A DNA stretch of 64,000 bases, from NCBI GenBank assembly GCA_027257055.1, contig JAPVLO010000379.1, positions 2,082,501 through 2,146,500 on the forward strand, written 5' to 3'. The notes under the pieces were generated by a model. It did no database searches and was not told the DNA's origin. It saw only the letters and a list, made by a program, of their open reading frames with translations. A program made the translations under genes and the position numbers. Source of the stretch: Cephalopachus bancanus. Taxonomy: Eukaryota > Chordata > Mammalia > Primates > Tarsiidae. Positions 32,770 through 43,079 of the stretch are shown piece after piece (the stretch's first letter is position 1; each line of letters starts with the position of its first letter).

Positions 32770-33230
32770 AGACATGTGCTTGCCTTTTCCACCTCGCCTC
32801 ACTCATTAGACTGTGAACTCTGCAAGAGCAGGACTGTGTCTGTCTGAGGCACCTACAACGTGCTGCCTGTCACTGGAGACTCGGGGACCAAGACAGACAT
32901 GGCGCCCACCTACCTGGGGCTCACAGCCTAGGGGAAGGGGAGAAAGACATGGAACAGACCAGTAAACAAGAACACACTCACCTGCTACAGGCTGCGCAGA
33001 AGATCAAAGGGAAAAATTTCAGAGTGGACAGGGGAGGCGTCAACTGGAGCGGTCAGGCACATGGTCCCAGAGGAGGTGACATTTGTAATGAGACCCAAGG
33101 AACGATAAAGAGTCGGTCTGAAACACCTCCAAGACCAGAGCTGCAGCCAATGGGGACGGCAAGTGCAAAGGCCCTGAGGTAGGCATGAGCCGGGTATGCT
33201 GGAGAGCCGGCAGAGAGTAAGGGGCAGAGC
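32770..33230. repeat. Two L2 3' ends head to head
   Basis: A short sense L2 end (about 32,770-32,850: ACTGTGAACTCTGCAAGAGC, AGGACTGTGTCTGTC) is followed directly by an antisense L2 (about 32,850-33,230: GGCACCTACAACGTGCTGCC, GACTCGGGGACCAAGACAGA, GAGGAGGTGACATTTGTAAT, GGCAAGTGCAAAGGCCCTGA). The orientation switch is inside a few bases. Confidence 0.7.
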
Positions 33231-33758
33231 AGAGGGACAGGGGAGGGAGGGCATTCCTGGGGCAGAGGAGGGAGGCCTCCTTGCATCACCTAGCTCCTCT
33301 GCTGCCCTCAGGGTCCCAGTCTTCCTTCCCACAGCTGCCCTGCCACCCCCACGCCCTCCCCCTCTAGTGCAAGGACCTCACACCAGAACCCTGATCACTC
33401 CAAAGGCTTCCACTGCTCCTCTCGCTGTCCCCTTGGAGCAAGCCACCCGGGCCCAGCACCTCTCCCACACCCGGCTGGGATGGGGCTGGGAGTCAGAAGC
33501 CCACCTCAGTGCAGCAACAGCCTATCTGAGGCCCCTCTGCAGCCCTGCCCTTGGGGAGCCCGGTCTCAAGGAAGAGGAGACAAGAGCCCCACCAGGCTTC
33601 TCAGGCGGGGTGGCAGTGAAGGTGCCCCCAAAGTCAAGGGCAGCAGCATCTTCGGGCCTGAGGGAGCTGGCTTCCCCCAGAGGCGCTTCACTGCCCCAGA
33701 CACTCTGGCACACCAGGGAGAGAACAGGACCCCAGGCAGGACTGGGAAAAGAAGGCAA
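33230..33758. other. Unannotated GC-rich stretch
   Basis: No repeat or exon was recognised. The frames on both strands are compositional. Confidence 0.4.
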
Positions 33759-34321
33759 GGTCGGGTGCGGTGGCTCACACCTGGAATCCCACCACTTTGA
33801 GAGGGTGAGACGGGAGGATCACTTGAGGCCGGGCGTTTGAGACCAGCCTGGGTAACATAGCAAGACCCTGAGCCGGGCTCGGTGGCTCAGCCTGTAATCC
33901 CGCGCCTTTGGGAGGCTGAGGTGAGTGGATTGCCTGAGCCCGCGGGTTCGAGACCCGCCTGGGCAGCGAGACGTCATCTCTACAATCAATCAAAAAATCA
34001 GCTGGGCATGGTAGCGCATGCCTGTAATTCTGGCTACTCGGAAGGCTGAGGCGGAAGGATCGAGGCTGCGGTGACCGGGAGCGGCCACTGCACTCCAGTC
34101 TGGGCGACAGAGTGAAATTCCAACTCAAAAAAAAAGAAAAGACCCTGTCTCTACAAAAAATCTAAAAATTAGCCAAGCATGGTGGTGCACACCTATAATA
34201 CCAGCTACTTAGGAGGCTAAAGTGAGAGGATCACTTGAGTCCAGGAGTTCAAGGCTGCAGTGAAGCATGATTGCACCACTGCACTCTAGCCTGGGTCACA
34301 GAGTGATAACTTGCCTCAAAA
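33759..34321 (+). repeat. AluJ-like SINE split by a nested Alu
   Basis: Left arm 33,759-33,870 (GGTCGGGTGCGGTGGCTCAC to CATAGCAAGACCCTG) and remainder 34,139-34,321 (AAGACCCTGTCTCTACAAAA to CTGGGTCACAGAGTGATAAC). Confidence 0.93.
33871..34138 (+). repeat. Alu SINE, young local type (short form), nested
   Basis: Inserted in the older Alu with the duplication AAGACCCTG (33,862-33,870 and 34,139-34,147). It has the short left arm GGGCAGCGAGACGTCATC and ATCAGCTGGGC, and lacks about 17 bases of the usual right arm between GGAAGGATC and GAGGCTGCGG. Confidence 0.95.
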
Positions 34322-34331
34322 GAAAGAAAGA

Positions 34332-34620
34332 GCCAGGCTCGGTGGCTCAGCCTGTAATCCTGCGCCTTTGGGAGGCTGAGATGAGTGGACTGCCTGAGCC
34401 TGCGGGTTCGAGACCCGCCTGGGCAGCAAGACCTCATCTCTACAATAAATCAAAAAATCAGCCGGGCGTGGTGGCGTGTGCCTGTAGTTCCAGCTACTCA
34501 GAAGGCTGAGGCAGAAGGATCGCCGGAGCCCACAGGTCGAGGCTGCCATGGCCGGGAGCAGCTACTGCACTCCAATCTGGGTGACAGAGTGAGACTCCAA
34601 CTCAAAAAAAAAAAAAAAAA
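34332..34620 (+). repeat. Alu SINE, young local type (short form)
   Basis: GCCAGGCTCGGTGGCTCAGC head, GGGCAGCAAGACCTCATC left arm, ATCAGCCGGGCGTGG, GACTCCAACTC and poly-A. It begins where the previous Alu ends. Confidence 0.95.
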
Positions 34621-34700
34621 AAGAAAGAGAGAGAGAGAGGGAGGGAGGAAGGAAAGGAGGAAGGAAGAAGGAAAAGAAAGAGAGAAAGAAAGAAGAGACG
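34621..34700 (+). repeat. Purine tract grown from an Alu tail
   Basis: GAAAGAGAGAGAG, GGGAGGGAGGAAGG and AAAGAAAGAGAG runs directly follow the Alu poly-A, a usual outcome of tail microsatellite expansion. Confidence 0.9.
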
Positions 34701-34930
34701 GCAGTTCTGTCTCCTGTCTGCACTCCTGGGCTCAGGGAACTGAGGGCTTCACCCACCACAGTGGAAGTGCCCAGGGCGGGCAGCCCCAGGTTCCCACCCT
34801 TACAATTTCTCACCCTGAAATGGAGATTCAGAGTCTTCCACCCAGGGCCCATTATACCTCGGGACCCAGCACAGAATGAAAACACGGAACCTCTTGTTCA
34901 AAAAGCATGCAGGGCGGCAGGGATGGGGTA

Positions 34931-35534
34931 CACGGAGTGGTGGCTCACGCCTGTAATCCCAGCACTCTGGGAGGCCAAAGCAAGAGGGTTGCTTGAGTCC
35001 AGGAGGAGCCGGCTTTACAAAAAACATTTAAAAGTTAACAGGGCCGCTCAGTGGCTCAGCCTGTAATCCTAGCACTTCGGGAGGCCAAGGTGAGTGGGTT
35101 GCCTGAGCCCGTGGATTCAAGATTAGCCTGGGCAACTTGGCAAGGCCTCGTCTCTACAATAAACCAAACGTTAACCGGGCGTGGTAGCGTGCGCCTGTAG
35201 TTCCAGCTACTTGGAAGGCTGAGGCGGGAGAATCGCCGGAGCCCAGCAGGTCGAGGCTGCGGTGGCCGGGAGCGGACACTGCACTCCAGTCTGGGTGACA
35301 GAGTGAGACTCCAACTCAAAACAATAAAAAATTAAATTAAATTAAATTAAAAAATAAAAATTAGCTGGGCATGGTAACACATGCCTTAGTCCCAGTGACC
35401 AGGGATACCGAAGTGGAAAGACTGCCTGAGCCCAGGAGGGTGAGGCTGCCTTGAGCCAGGATTGTCATGATCATGCCACTACTGCACTCCAGCCTGGGCG
35501 GCAGAGTGAGACCCTGACTCAAAAAAAAAAAAAA
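34931..35534 (+). repeat. AluJ-like SINE split by a nested Alu
   Basis: A shortened left arm (34,931-35,036) and a right arm (about 35,352-35,534: TTAGCTGGGCATGGTAACAC to CCAGCCTGGGCGGCAGAGTG). The break is in the A-rich middle linker. Confidence 0.88.
35041..35330 (+). repeat. Alu SINE, young local type, nested
   Basis: GGGCCGCTCAGTGGCTCAGC head, CAACTTGGCAAGGCCTCGTC left arm, GACTCCAACTC tail, followed by an (ATTAA)n-like tract. Confidence 0.93.
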
Positions 35535-35539
35535 CGCAG

Positions 35540-36046
35540 GGAGAAATGCTTAACAGTAAAGCCACTACAACATAAAACTCTACCTATAGGTCTATATCTA
35601 CAGACATATAGAGCTTTTTTTTTCTTTTCTATGTGGTGTATCTCTTGACTCATCATGATTTTTTAGGTGTGATTTAATGTCATTCTAAGTCAAATAAAAT
35701 GACAAATTTAAATGACTAGAGTGAATTTTACCATTCATCTTTATGCTGCGCGATGTCAGTTTCGAATGCAAATCTAAGAGTGTTTAACTCATACATAGAA
35801 TCATCAGTATTATCCAACTCATATTTTGTACCTGTGCATACACGTGTGTTTCATTCTTTCCTGAAATGGTGGGAAAATGGCACAAAACTCACTCACCTGT
35901 CCTCATCCTGCTTCTGACGTCGAGACGCCTTACCAGGGCTCTCTGCCTCCAGCCTGCTGATGCACAAGGAAGGACTGAGGGGTCACCGGATCTGTTCCTG
36001 TCCTCTGTCATGGTGGTGCCAGTGGTTGGCGTATCCAGGGGGATAC
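35540..36046. other. AT-richer unannotated stretch
   Basis: One of the few AT-rich patches in the window, for example TTTAATGTCATTCTAAGTCA and AATAAAATGACAAATTTAAA. No repeat family or gene was recognised. It may be a decayed LINE or transposon. Confidence 0.4.
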
Positions 36047-36059
36047 AAGGAAGAAAGGC

Positions 36060-36351
36060 AGCCGGGCTCGGTGGCTTAGCCTGTAATCCTGCGCCTTGGG
36101 AGGCTGAAGTGAGTGGATTGCCTGAGCCCGCGGGTTCGAGACCTGCCTGGGCAACTTGGCGAGACCTCATCTCTACAACAAATCAAAAAATTAGCCGGGT
36201 GTGGTAGCGTGCGCCTGTAGTTCCAGCCACTTGGAAGGCTGAGGCGGAAGGATCGCCGGAGCCCAGCAGGTCGAGGCTGCGGTGGCTGGGAGCGGCCACT
36301 GCACTCCAATCTGGGCGACAGAGTGAGACTCCAACTCAAAAAAAAAAACAA
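36060..36351 (+). repeat. Alu SINE, young local type, perfect TSD
   Basis: GCCGGGCTCGGTGGCTTAGC head, CAACTTGGCGAGACCTCATC left arm and GACTCCAACTC tail. The exact duplication AAGGAAGAAAGGC lies at 36,047-36,059 and 36,352-36,364. Confidence 0.97.
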
Positions 36352-36391
36352 AAGGAAGAAAGGCTGTAAGGGGATTCCTGGGCTGTGTTTC

Positions 36392-36692
36392 TTTTTCTTT
36401 TTTCTTTTTTTTTTGAGTTGAAGTCTCACTCCATCGTCCAGGCTGGGGTGCAGTGGCACACTCACGGTCACCCCAACGTTGACCTGCTGGGCTCCGGTGA
36501 TCTGTCTTCCCCAGTCTTCCAAGTAGCCAGAACGACAGGCACACACTACCATGCCCGGCCAATTTTTGACTTATGGTAGAGACGAGGTCTCACCAAATTG
36601 CCCGGGCTAGTCTCGAACACGCAGACTCAGACCATCCACTGGCCTCGGCCTCCCAAAGTGCTGGGATTACAGGCTGAGCCACCAAGCCCGGC
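36392..36692 (-). repeat. Alu SINE, local type, antisense
   Basis: Poly-T with C interruptions, GAGTTGAAGTCTCACTCCAT, ending GGCTGAGCCACCAAGCCCGG. The single-C deletion in the head (GGCTGAGCC) marks it as the local type, though it is more diverged than most. Confidence 0.92.
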
Positions 36693-37550
36693 CTGTGCAT
36701 GTTTCTTATGTGGTGGCAACATTGCTGGCCTGTGTTTACTTAGACGCTGTTGCCTTCTTGCATTGGGCAAGTTCTGGTTGAAATAGAAGTTGTGGCCCCT
36801 CAGGGCTGCCAGCGTGCCCCTGTCGCAGGTGTGGACATAACACGCTCACCTTGTACTCGCTTGGGGTCTCACGGAGCTCCCACACATCAGAGCTCACCAG
36901 AATTCTGTGCTGGCATCACAAGGGCCATGCACACACGGGGCTGCCCAGAGCCCCAGCGGGCAAACGTGGTGCCCCAGGGCACACACCTCCTCTATACACA
37001 CCCACACTCTGCTGTGCCACCACTCCACTTACGAAACGCAGCGTCACAGATGAAGATTACAAAATGCTTCAAGACAGAGCACAGCACCAGGCCAAGCAGG
37101 CCCTTCGAGCACGGGGCCCTGGATGACCCCATATCCAGGAAGCTGCCCTCCCCATCCTCACCCCAGGTCAGATGGAAACACCCAGGGAGGATTCTGGCTG
37201 CCCAGCTCAGGTCACGTGTCCTTCCCTGAGCCGTTGGTACTTCAGCCCGATGCGTGTTGCCCGACCCGGCCTGGGCCATCAGCCCACCCACGGCCAGAGG
37301 ACAAAGGCATGTCCCTGGAGTCTCACGGAGGGCTGGGAAGTTGCCTGGCAGAGGAGGACTTGTGCCCCCACAGTCCTCGGCCCACAGATGAGGCTCGGCG
37401 CGGGAGGGCCACACAGGCAGGGAAGTAGCCTTGCAAAGAAAGGGGCGGGAAGACTGGGGAGTCATCCAGGGACCAGCAGGCCACATCATAGAGGCCCTGG
37501 GTGCCTGCCACTGGGCCTTATCTCCAATGTCTCCCCGCTGCTCTCAGGAA
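36692..37550. other. Unannotated stretch
   Basis: No repeat or exon was recognised. Frames of 90-165 codons occur in several phases without protein features. Confidence 0.4.
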
Positions 37551-37565
37551 AAAACCCACAGCTCA

Positions 37566-37848
37566 GCCGGGCTCGGTGGCTCAGCCTTATAATTCCTCGC
37601 TTGGGGAGGCTGAGGTGATTGCCTGAGCCCGCGGGTTCGAGACCCACCTGGGCAACTTGGTGAGACCTCATCTCTACAACAAATCAAAAATTAGCCGGGC
37701 GTGGTAGCGCACACCTGTAGTTGCAGCTACTTGGAAGGCTGAGGCGGAAGGATCGCCGGAGCCCAGCAGGTCGAGGCTGCGGTGGCTGGGAGCGGCCACT
37801 GCACTCCAGCCTGGGCGACTGAGTGAGACTCCAACTCAAAAAAAAAAA
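37566..37848 (+). repeat. Alu SINE, young local type, first of a tandem pair
   Basis: GCCGGGCTCGGTGGCTCAGC head, CAACTTGGTGAGACCTCATC left arm and GACTCCAACTC plus poly-A that runs straight into the next Alu. The left duplication AAAACCCACAGCT is at 37,551-37,563; its partner is only found after the second Alu. Confidence 0.95.
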
Positions 37849-38132
37849 GCTGGGCTCGGTGGCTCAGCCTGTAATCCTGCGCCTTTGGGAGGCTGAGGTG
37901 AATGGATTGCCTGAGCCCGTGGGTTCGAGACCCACCTGGGCAGCAAGACCTCATCTCTACAATAAATCAAAAAATCAGCCAGGCGTGGTAGCGCATGCCT
38001 CTAATTCCGGCTACTCGGAAGGCTGAGGCGGAAGGATCGCCGGAGCCCAGCAGGTCGAGGCTGCGGTGGCCGGGAGTGGCCACTGCACTCCAGTCTGGGC
38101 GACAGAGTGAGACTCCAGCTCAAAAAAAAAAA
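37849..38132 (+). repeat. Alu SINE, short form, second of a tandem pair
   Basis: GCTGGGCTCGGTGGCTCAGC head, the short left arm GGGCAGCAAGACCTCATC and ATCAGCCAGGCGTGG. It is followed by the duplication AAAACCCACAGCT at 38,133-38,145 that belongs to the pair as a whole, so one Alu inserted into the other's A-tail. Confidence 0.95.
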
Positions 38133-38269
38133 AAAACCCACAGCTTTAGCCCTGGGCCCCAAAGCCCAGCCTCCTTCCTGCCACCCCCCCCAACACACAC
38201 ACCCTGCTGCAGCCACAGCCTGGCTCTCCCCTAATCCTGGGCTCTGGCCTGCTCTGCCCTCTGCCCAGA

Positions 38270-38500
38270 ACCCTCCTCCCACCATGCTCCCTCTCCTGGC
38301 TCCTGACATAAAAGTCACCCGCTCCAGAAGCCTTGCCTCGCCTCCCATATGGGGCCCGGTGCCTCGTCTTGACTGCCCCAAGCCCTGTGCTCCTCCGATA
38401 TCCCTGCCTGGTAGCAGGACTGGCTCCTGCTTGGGGTGATAGCCCTGGACCACAGCTCGCAGTAGGTGCTCAGTGACTGTTACTGAGTGAATGCATGAGT
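38270..38500 (+). repeat. L2 LINE 3' end
   Basis: ACCCTCCTCCCACCATGCTC, CATAAAAGTCACCCGCTCC, AGAAGCCTTGCCTCGCC, GCAGTAGGTGCTCAGTGACT and GAGTGAATGCATGAG follow the L2 terminus in sense. Confidence 0.6.
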
Positions 38501-39285
38501 CCACAGTGGGAGCGACTGTCTTACAGATCAGCAGTTGGTCCAGGAATGGGGACTGAGAGGCAGGGTGCACCCCTAGGTGCCAGGCCAGCTCCCACTCTAC
38601 ATTCCTGACCTCATTTTGTTACCCCCATCCAGTCCAGGAAGATGTTCTTATACCCATTACACAGATTAAGACCCAGAGGGCAGGACTCTTTTTCTTGGTC
38701 CTCTTCCCACACCACACAACGTCGGAACCCCAGCCAGGGGAGCAGCCCAGTGACCTCTCAGCCTGGCCAGACCAGATGTCCTCTTTTCTTGGCTGGTCCC
38801 AGCTGGGACCTGTCCCATCCTTTCTCCCTCCCTCCTCTTCCTCCCCCTCCCTGTTTCCTTCCTTCCTGCTCTAGGATATTCCCTTGCAGGAAAGGCCCAG
38901 GTTCCGGGGCAAGGCCCCTCAGGTCCAGCTGCCCAGGCCAGGACACATGCTTCCTCCAACAACCAGGCCCCTTTGCCCTCCCTGGGGGCCGGATATCTGA
39001 TCCAGGCCCAGGGAACAGGAGAGCACTGCACAGAAGACAGCCAGGGTCTTCTTGTCCCTCCCCCTGCCTCCAGTCCTAGCACGGGCAGAGGACTCTGGGG
39101 CTCGTCCAAAGGCCTGGGGACAGGCACTAGTCCTGGCAGGGCTTTGTCACCCAGCCTGTGAGCTGGTCATCACGGAGAGCCTCTACAGAGCAGGCCCTCT
39201 GGGCTTGGGGCTTTATCTCTGTGGGCCTCTGGGTCTCACACAGCACCTGGCACAGGATGAGTGCTCAGTTAACATCCTGAATAAC
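38500..39285. other. MIR fragment and unannotated sequence
   Basis: A MIR-like piece at about 38,590-38,690 (CATTACACAGATTAAGACCC) and otherwise unrecognised GC-rich sequence. Near 39,240-39,280 CAGCACCTGGCACAGGATGA and GTGCTCAGTTAAC is an L2-like terminus. Confidence 0.45.
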
Positions 39286-39297
39286 TCCAATCATGGC

Positions 39298-39591
39298 CTT
39301 TTGTGTGTGTGTGTGTGGCGGAGTCTCACTCCGTCGCCCAGACTGGAGCGCGGTGGCCGTTCTCGGCCATCGCAGCCTCGACCTGCTGGGCTCCAGCGAT
39401 CCTTCCGCCTCAGCCTTCCAAGTAGCTGGAACTACAGGCGCGCGCTACCACACCCGGCTAATTTTTTTGATTTATTGTAGAGATGAGGTCTCGCCAAGTT
39501 GCCCGGGTGGGTCTTGAACCCGTGGGCTCAGGCAATCCACTCACCTCGGCCTCCCAAGGCCTGGGATTACAGGCTGAGCCACCGAGCCTGG
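39298..39591 (-). repeat. Alu SINE, young local type, antisense, with TSD
   Basis: CGGAGTCTCACTCCGTCGCC start and GGCTGAGCCACCGAGCCTGG end. The duplication CTCCAATCATGGC (39,285-39,297) is matched by CTCCGATCATGGC (39,592-39,604). Its A-tail has become a (GT)n run on the plus strand. Confidence 0.96.
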
Positions 39592-39604
39592 CTCCGATCA
39601 TGGC

Positions 39605-39722
39605 TTTTATGCTCCCCAGCATCTTCCTCATCTGATCGAAGCCGTACCACTCTCCTAGGAAGCAGGCAGAGTTTTTATCCCCATTTTACAATGAGAAAAC
39701 TGAGGCTCAGAAAGAAGGAAAG
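39605..39722 (+). repeat. MIR SINE fragment
   Basis: GAAGCAGGCAGAGTTTTTAT, CCCCATTTTACAATGAGAAA and ACTGAGGCTCAGAAAGAAGG: the end of a MIR. Confidence 0.75.
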
Positions 39723-39723
39723 G

Positions 39724-40310
39724 GCTAAGCGCAGTGGCTCATGCCTGTAATCCAGCCCTTTGGGAGGCCAAGGTGGGAGGATTGCTTGAGCTCAGGAGGT
39801 CAAGACCAGCCTAGGCAACATAGAGACAAGGACTTGTCTCTACAAAAAAAAAAAAAAAATCAAAAAATTGCCCAGGCACAGTGGCTGAAGTCTGTAATCC
39901 CAGCACTTTGGGAGGCCAAGGTGAGAGTATTGCCTCAGTTCATGGGTTCGAGACCAGCCCGGGCAACTTGGTGAGACCTCATCTCTACAATAAATTTTAA
40001 AAAAAAATTAGCCAGGCATGGTAGCACATGCCTGTAGTTCTGGCTACGTGGAAGGCTGAGGCAGAAGGATCACCTGAGCCCAGCATGTTGACGCTGGGGT
40101 GGCTGTGAGCATGCCACTGCACTCCAGCCTGGGAGACAGAGTGAAACTCCGACTCAAAAAAAAGTCAAAAAATCAGTCAGTGTGATGGCATGGTCCTGTA
40201 GTCCCAGTTACTCAGGAGGTTGAGGCAGAAGGATTACCCAAGCCCAGAACATGAAGGCTGTGGTGAGCCATGATTGTGGTCCGGGCAACAGAGTGAGACC
40301 ACCGACTGGA
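39724..40310 (+). repeat. AluJ-like SINE split by a nested Alu
   Basis: Left arm 39,724-39,868 (GCTAAGCGCAGTGGCTCATG) and right arm 40,165-40,310 (TCAGTCAGTGTGATGGCATG to GGGCAACAGAGTGAGACC). Confidence 0.92.
39869..40164 (+). repeat. Alu SINE nested in an Alu
   Basis: GCCCAGGCACAGTGGCTGAA head, CAACTTGGTGAGACCTCATC left arm and GAAACTCCGACTC tail. The duplication TCAAAAAAT (39,860-39,868 and 40,165-40,173) places it in the A-rich linker of the older Alu. Confidence 0.93.
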
Positions 40311-40372
40311 AAGAAAGAAAAAAAGAGAGAGGGAGGGGAGGGGAGGGAGGGGTGGGAAGAAAGAAAAGGACT
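40310..40372 (+). repeat. Purine tract
   Basis: GAAAGAAAGAAAAAAAGAGA then GGGAGGGGAGGGGAGGGAGG: a G/A-only tract grown from the tail of the older Alu. Confidence 0.9.
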
Positions 40373-40374
40373 TG

Positions 40375-41190
40375 TCCAAGCTCAAACTCAGGCCAGACCA
40401 GCGCTCTCCCTCACTTCCTATTCTGATGCCTACCTGTCTTCTCTTGGCGATGCCGCAGCCATTCTTTACCTGCCAGGTGTTTCAGGTTCCCCAGCTGGGC
40501 ACTGAGGAGGACCGAGGAGGCCTCTCTTGGGCCTGCAGGTCTAGCTCACTCACTAATCCGCTGAGCGGGGGCTTGCTGGATGCCGTCCTGGTGCCAGACC
40601 AGAGATGGGCACCAGATCATAGATCTAACCCTCAAGGGTCCTACAGGCCAAGGTCACCCAAACTCAGGACAGACTGGAGGAGTCTAACCTGGGTCCCTTC
40701 TGCTGTAGCTCCATCCATGTGCTCCAAACACACAGAGGAGAAGAAATCCCACATCCTGGGTGAGGGAGAGTGCAGCCCACCCCTCCAGGACTGCTGGAGA
40801 TTGGGGAACAGGCCCAGGCAAGTGAAAAGAGGCAGTAGCAGAGTCATTCTGGGGCGAGTGGATCCCATTCCTAAGGGCTTAGGGACAGCCAGGGGGATGC
40901 CAGGTCTGGCATGGAGGTGCATGGCCCTACCACCACCAACGCGGCCTGCGCCCCCTTCCACCCACAGCACAACCAGAAAAAAAACCCAACCTGCGGCATT
41001 CTTGAGTAGAGATATATTTGTAAACCCTTCATTTCTTGGTAGACTCAACGCCCCTCTCCCCCACCGTCCTGCTCCCAGAATCCCTCCTCCAGGCCCTCAG
41101 TTCCAAGCCCCTCTAACCAACGGTCTCCCTTCGTCTGGGTCGCAAGTCTTCTGCCCAACCCCCAGAGAGGGGCCTGGATTGCCAATCACC
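40375..41190. other. Unannotated stretch
   Basis: No repeat was recognised. A 291-codon plus-strand frame spans it but has no protein-like features and runs into a simple repeat. An AATAAA hexamer lies at about 41,240. A small AT-rich patch at 40,995-41,045 (GATATATTTGTAAACCC) contains a FOX-type TGTAAAC. Confidence 0.4.
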
Positions 41191-41195
41191 CCCCG

Positions 41196-41224
41196 CCCCA
41201 CCCCACCCCACCCCACCCCACCCC
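41196..41224 (+). repeat. (CCCCA)n simple repeat
   Basis: Five to six units of CCCCA; the minus strand is GGGGT repeats next to GGGGCGGGGGG and could form a G-quadruplex. Confidence 0.93.
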
Positions 41225-41340
41225 GAGATCGAGGACAGATCCAATAAACAAGGACAAGGGAAAAAGGAAACAAACTCCTCACCCCGGTCCCGGGGCGGCG
41301 CGCTCTCCCCAGCAGGCTAGGAAGCTGCACTGCTCCGCGA

Positions 41341-41354
41341 CCACCAGAGGGCGC
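41341..41354 (+). promoter_or_regulatory. CTCF-type motif with upstream module
   Basis: CCACCAGAGGGCGC fits the core consensus CCASYAGRKGGCR exactly. TGCACTGCT begins 13 bases upstream of the core, resembling the known upstream CTCF submotif (TGCANTNCC). Orientation is opposite to the motifs at 18.1 and 18.6 kb. Confidence 0.7.
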
Positions 41355-41699
41355 GCGCCCCCTCTCAGAGTCACAGCCACGACGGCGGCGGTAGTGGACG
41401 CGGCGGGGCTTGCAGAGGACGCAGGGGAGGGGTGCGGTCACCCCGGACAGGAATCTTCCGGAACCCAACCGCACTCTGACTCATTTTCGGCCTCCGTAAG
41501 ACGAGGGCCTCGGATGCAGCCCCTCGACCCCCTACCCTGGCCGCGCTCCACGATTCGGCCTCCAGCTGGCCACTCGCGCGCCCCCTCCCGGCCGCTGCGA
41601 GCACTACGGCCTGGCGGAGCTCGGGCTTGGAGGACTGGAGGAGGACGGAGGGCGAGGGAGATATCCCTGGAAATAGTGGAGCAGGGGCTGCGCAGTGAG

Positions 41700-42040
41700 A
41701 ATACACTGGGCAGAACGAGGTTGCAGTGGTTGGCACGAGGCGAACAGAGTGCGGGGAGGTACTAGGAACTACCCTGGAAGTGCAGGGTACTGGGCGATCA
41801 ACAGGAGGGCCCTGTGGCCACTGGAGGCAGTGGGCGGTCCCTGGGGAAACCAAGCCCAAGCCGGAAAGAGGGCACTGGATGGTCACTTGCTGGTAACTGA
41901 GGGGCCCTGAGTAGATATTTGAAAGTCCTATGAGTGGGCACTAGGAGGACACTGAATAGCGAGATGCCCAGTGGGTACTGGGAAGCATTGGGAGCAGGAC
42001 CAGGGCACTGGGTGGGAACTGGGAGGGGACTGTCCCTGAA
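41700..42040 (+). repeat. Decayed minisatellite-like region (ACTGGG motif)
   Basis: The word (G)GGCACTGGG, or one-base variants such as GGTACTGGG, GGCACTAGG, GACACTGAA and GGAACTGGG, recurs about every 15-45 bases at least ten times. Spacing is irregular, so it is an old degraded tandem repeat. Confidence 0.55.
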
Positions 42041-42599
42041 CCCACAGTAGGAAACGCCGAGAGGGTTTGGGGCTGCGGTATGACTGAGAGGGTCGAGCGA
42101 CAGGAAGGTTCGTGGCAGGTACCGGGCATTTTCTGTGAGAAGGGAGACACGGGCGGACGGCGGGTGGGTAGTGAAAGTCGCTGGACTTGCACTCGTGCCC
42201 TGGAACAGTACGGCCCTTCCCCGCTGTGCCTCGGCGCCCCCCACCCCAGCCCGGCCTGCCACCTTCACGGCCAGGACTTAGATCAGAGATGTCCCTTGGC
42301 CAGCAAGGGTCTCCTGCCCTGGCCAGAGCCCACTCCGGATTCCTGGCGCCGGTGGGGGTGCTGCGTCGAGACCGAGGACAGAGCCTCGCGTTATCTGCTC
42401 GCCCCAGATGGGGAGGGGAGTAAAGGCAGCTCGGCCCCTCGACCCTCGAGAAAGCAGGCGCCCCCCGCGCAGCCCCTCCCGCCAGGCCCCGGCCTCCTGG
42501 CCCAGCTTGCTGGCTGCTGGGCCGGGAGGGGCTGCCAGGCTCGGCCTCCTGCCCACTGCGGGGCGCCGGGGGAGGGCGGCTCGCGGCTCGCGATGCCGC

Positions 42600-42613
42600 G
42601 TTGCCATGGAGAC
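42600..42613 (+). promoter_or_regulatory. RFX X-box-like site
   Basis: GTTGCCATGGAGAC differs by one base from the X-box consensus GTHNYYATRRNAAC. A second half-site CTGGCAAC follows at 42,635-42,642. X-boxes in CpG-island promoters are typical of cilia-related genes, but also occur in others. Confidence 0.5.
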
Positions 42614-43079
42614 GCTGCCGCATCCTGACTGCTCCTGGCAACGGGGTCCCGCAGCCAGGCAGGCGCTCGGCGGGGACCCCAGGGAGCGGGCGCGCCAGGC
42701 TGCCCACGGCGCCGCCAGGCCCCCGGGACGCGGATCCGGCTCCCCACCCACGGCACCCCTCGCTCACGCTCCCAGGGGCACACGCATGTCCACGCGCGCC
42801 CCAGCTGCAGCAGCCCAGGCGGAACTGCAGCCCCAGCCCTCCCCGCAGCCCCCACTCATTAATTCAGCAAACATTTGCCGACCGTCTCAGTGCCAGGCGC
42901 GAGCTGGCCACTGCGGCTGCAGCGACGAGTCACACGGGGACGCCGCGCCGCCTGCCCCCCACCCCACAGCCCGCAGGGGAGGCAGGCGCAGAAACGGCGC
43001 GATCGATGCTGTGACCCCAGCAGCAGCCGCCCGCTGGCTGTGTGCTAAGCCCTCCGCAGGCAGGGTCTTGCCTAAACGG

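Noticed and set aside
40372..41247. 291-codon plus-strand frame
   Set aside because: No ATG in good context with protein-like sequence; it ends in the (CCCCA)n repeat and has no recognisable domain.
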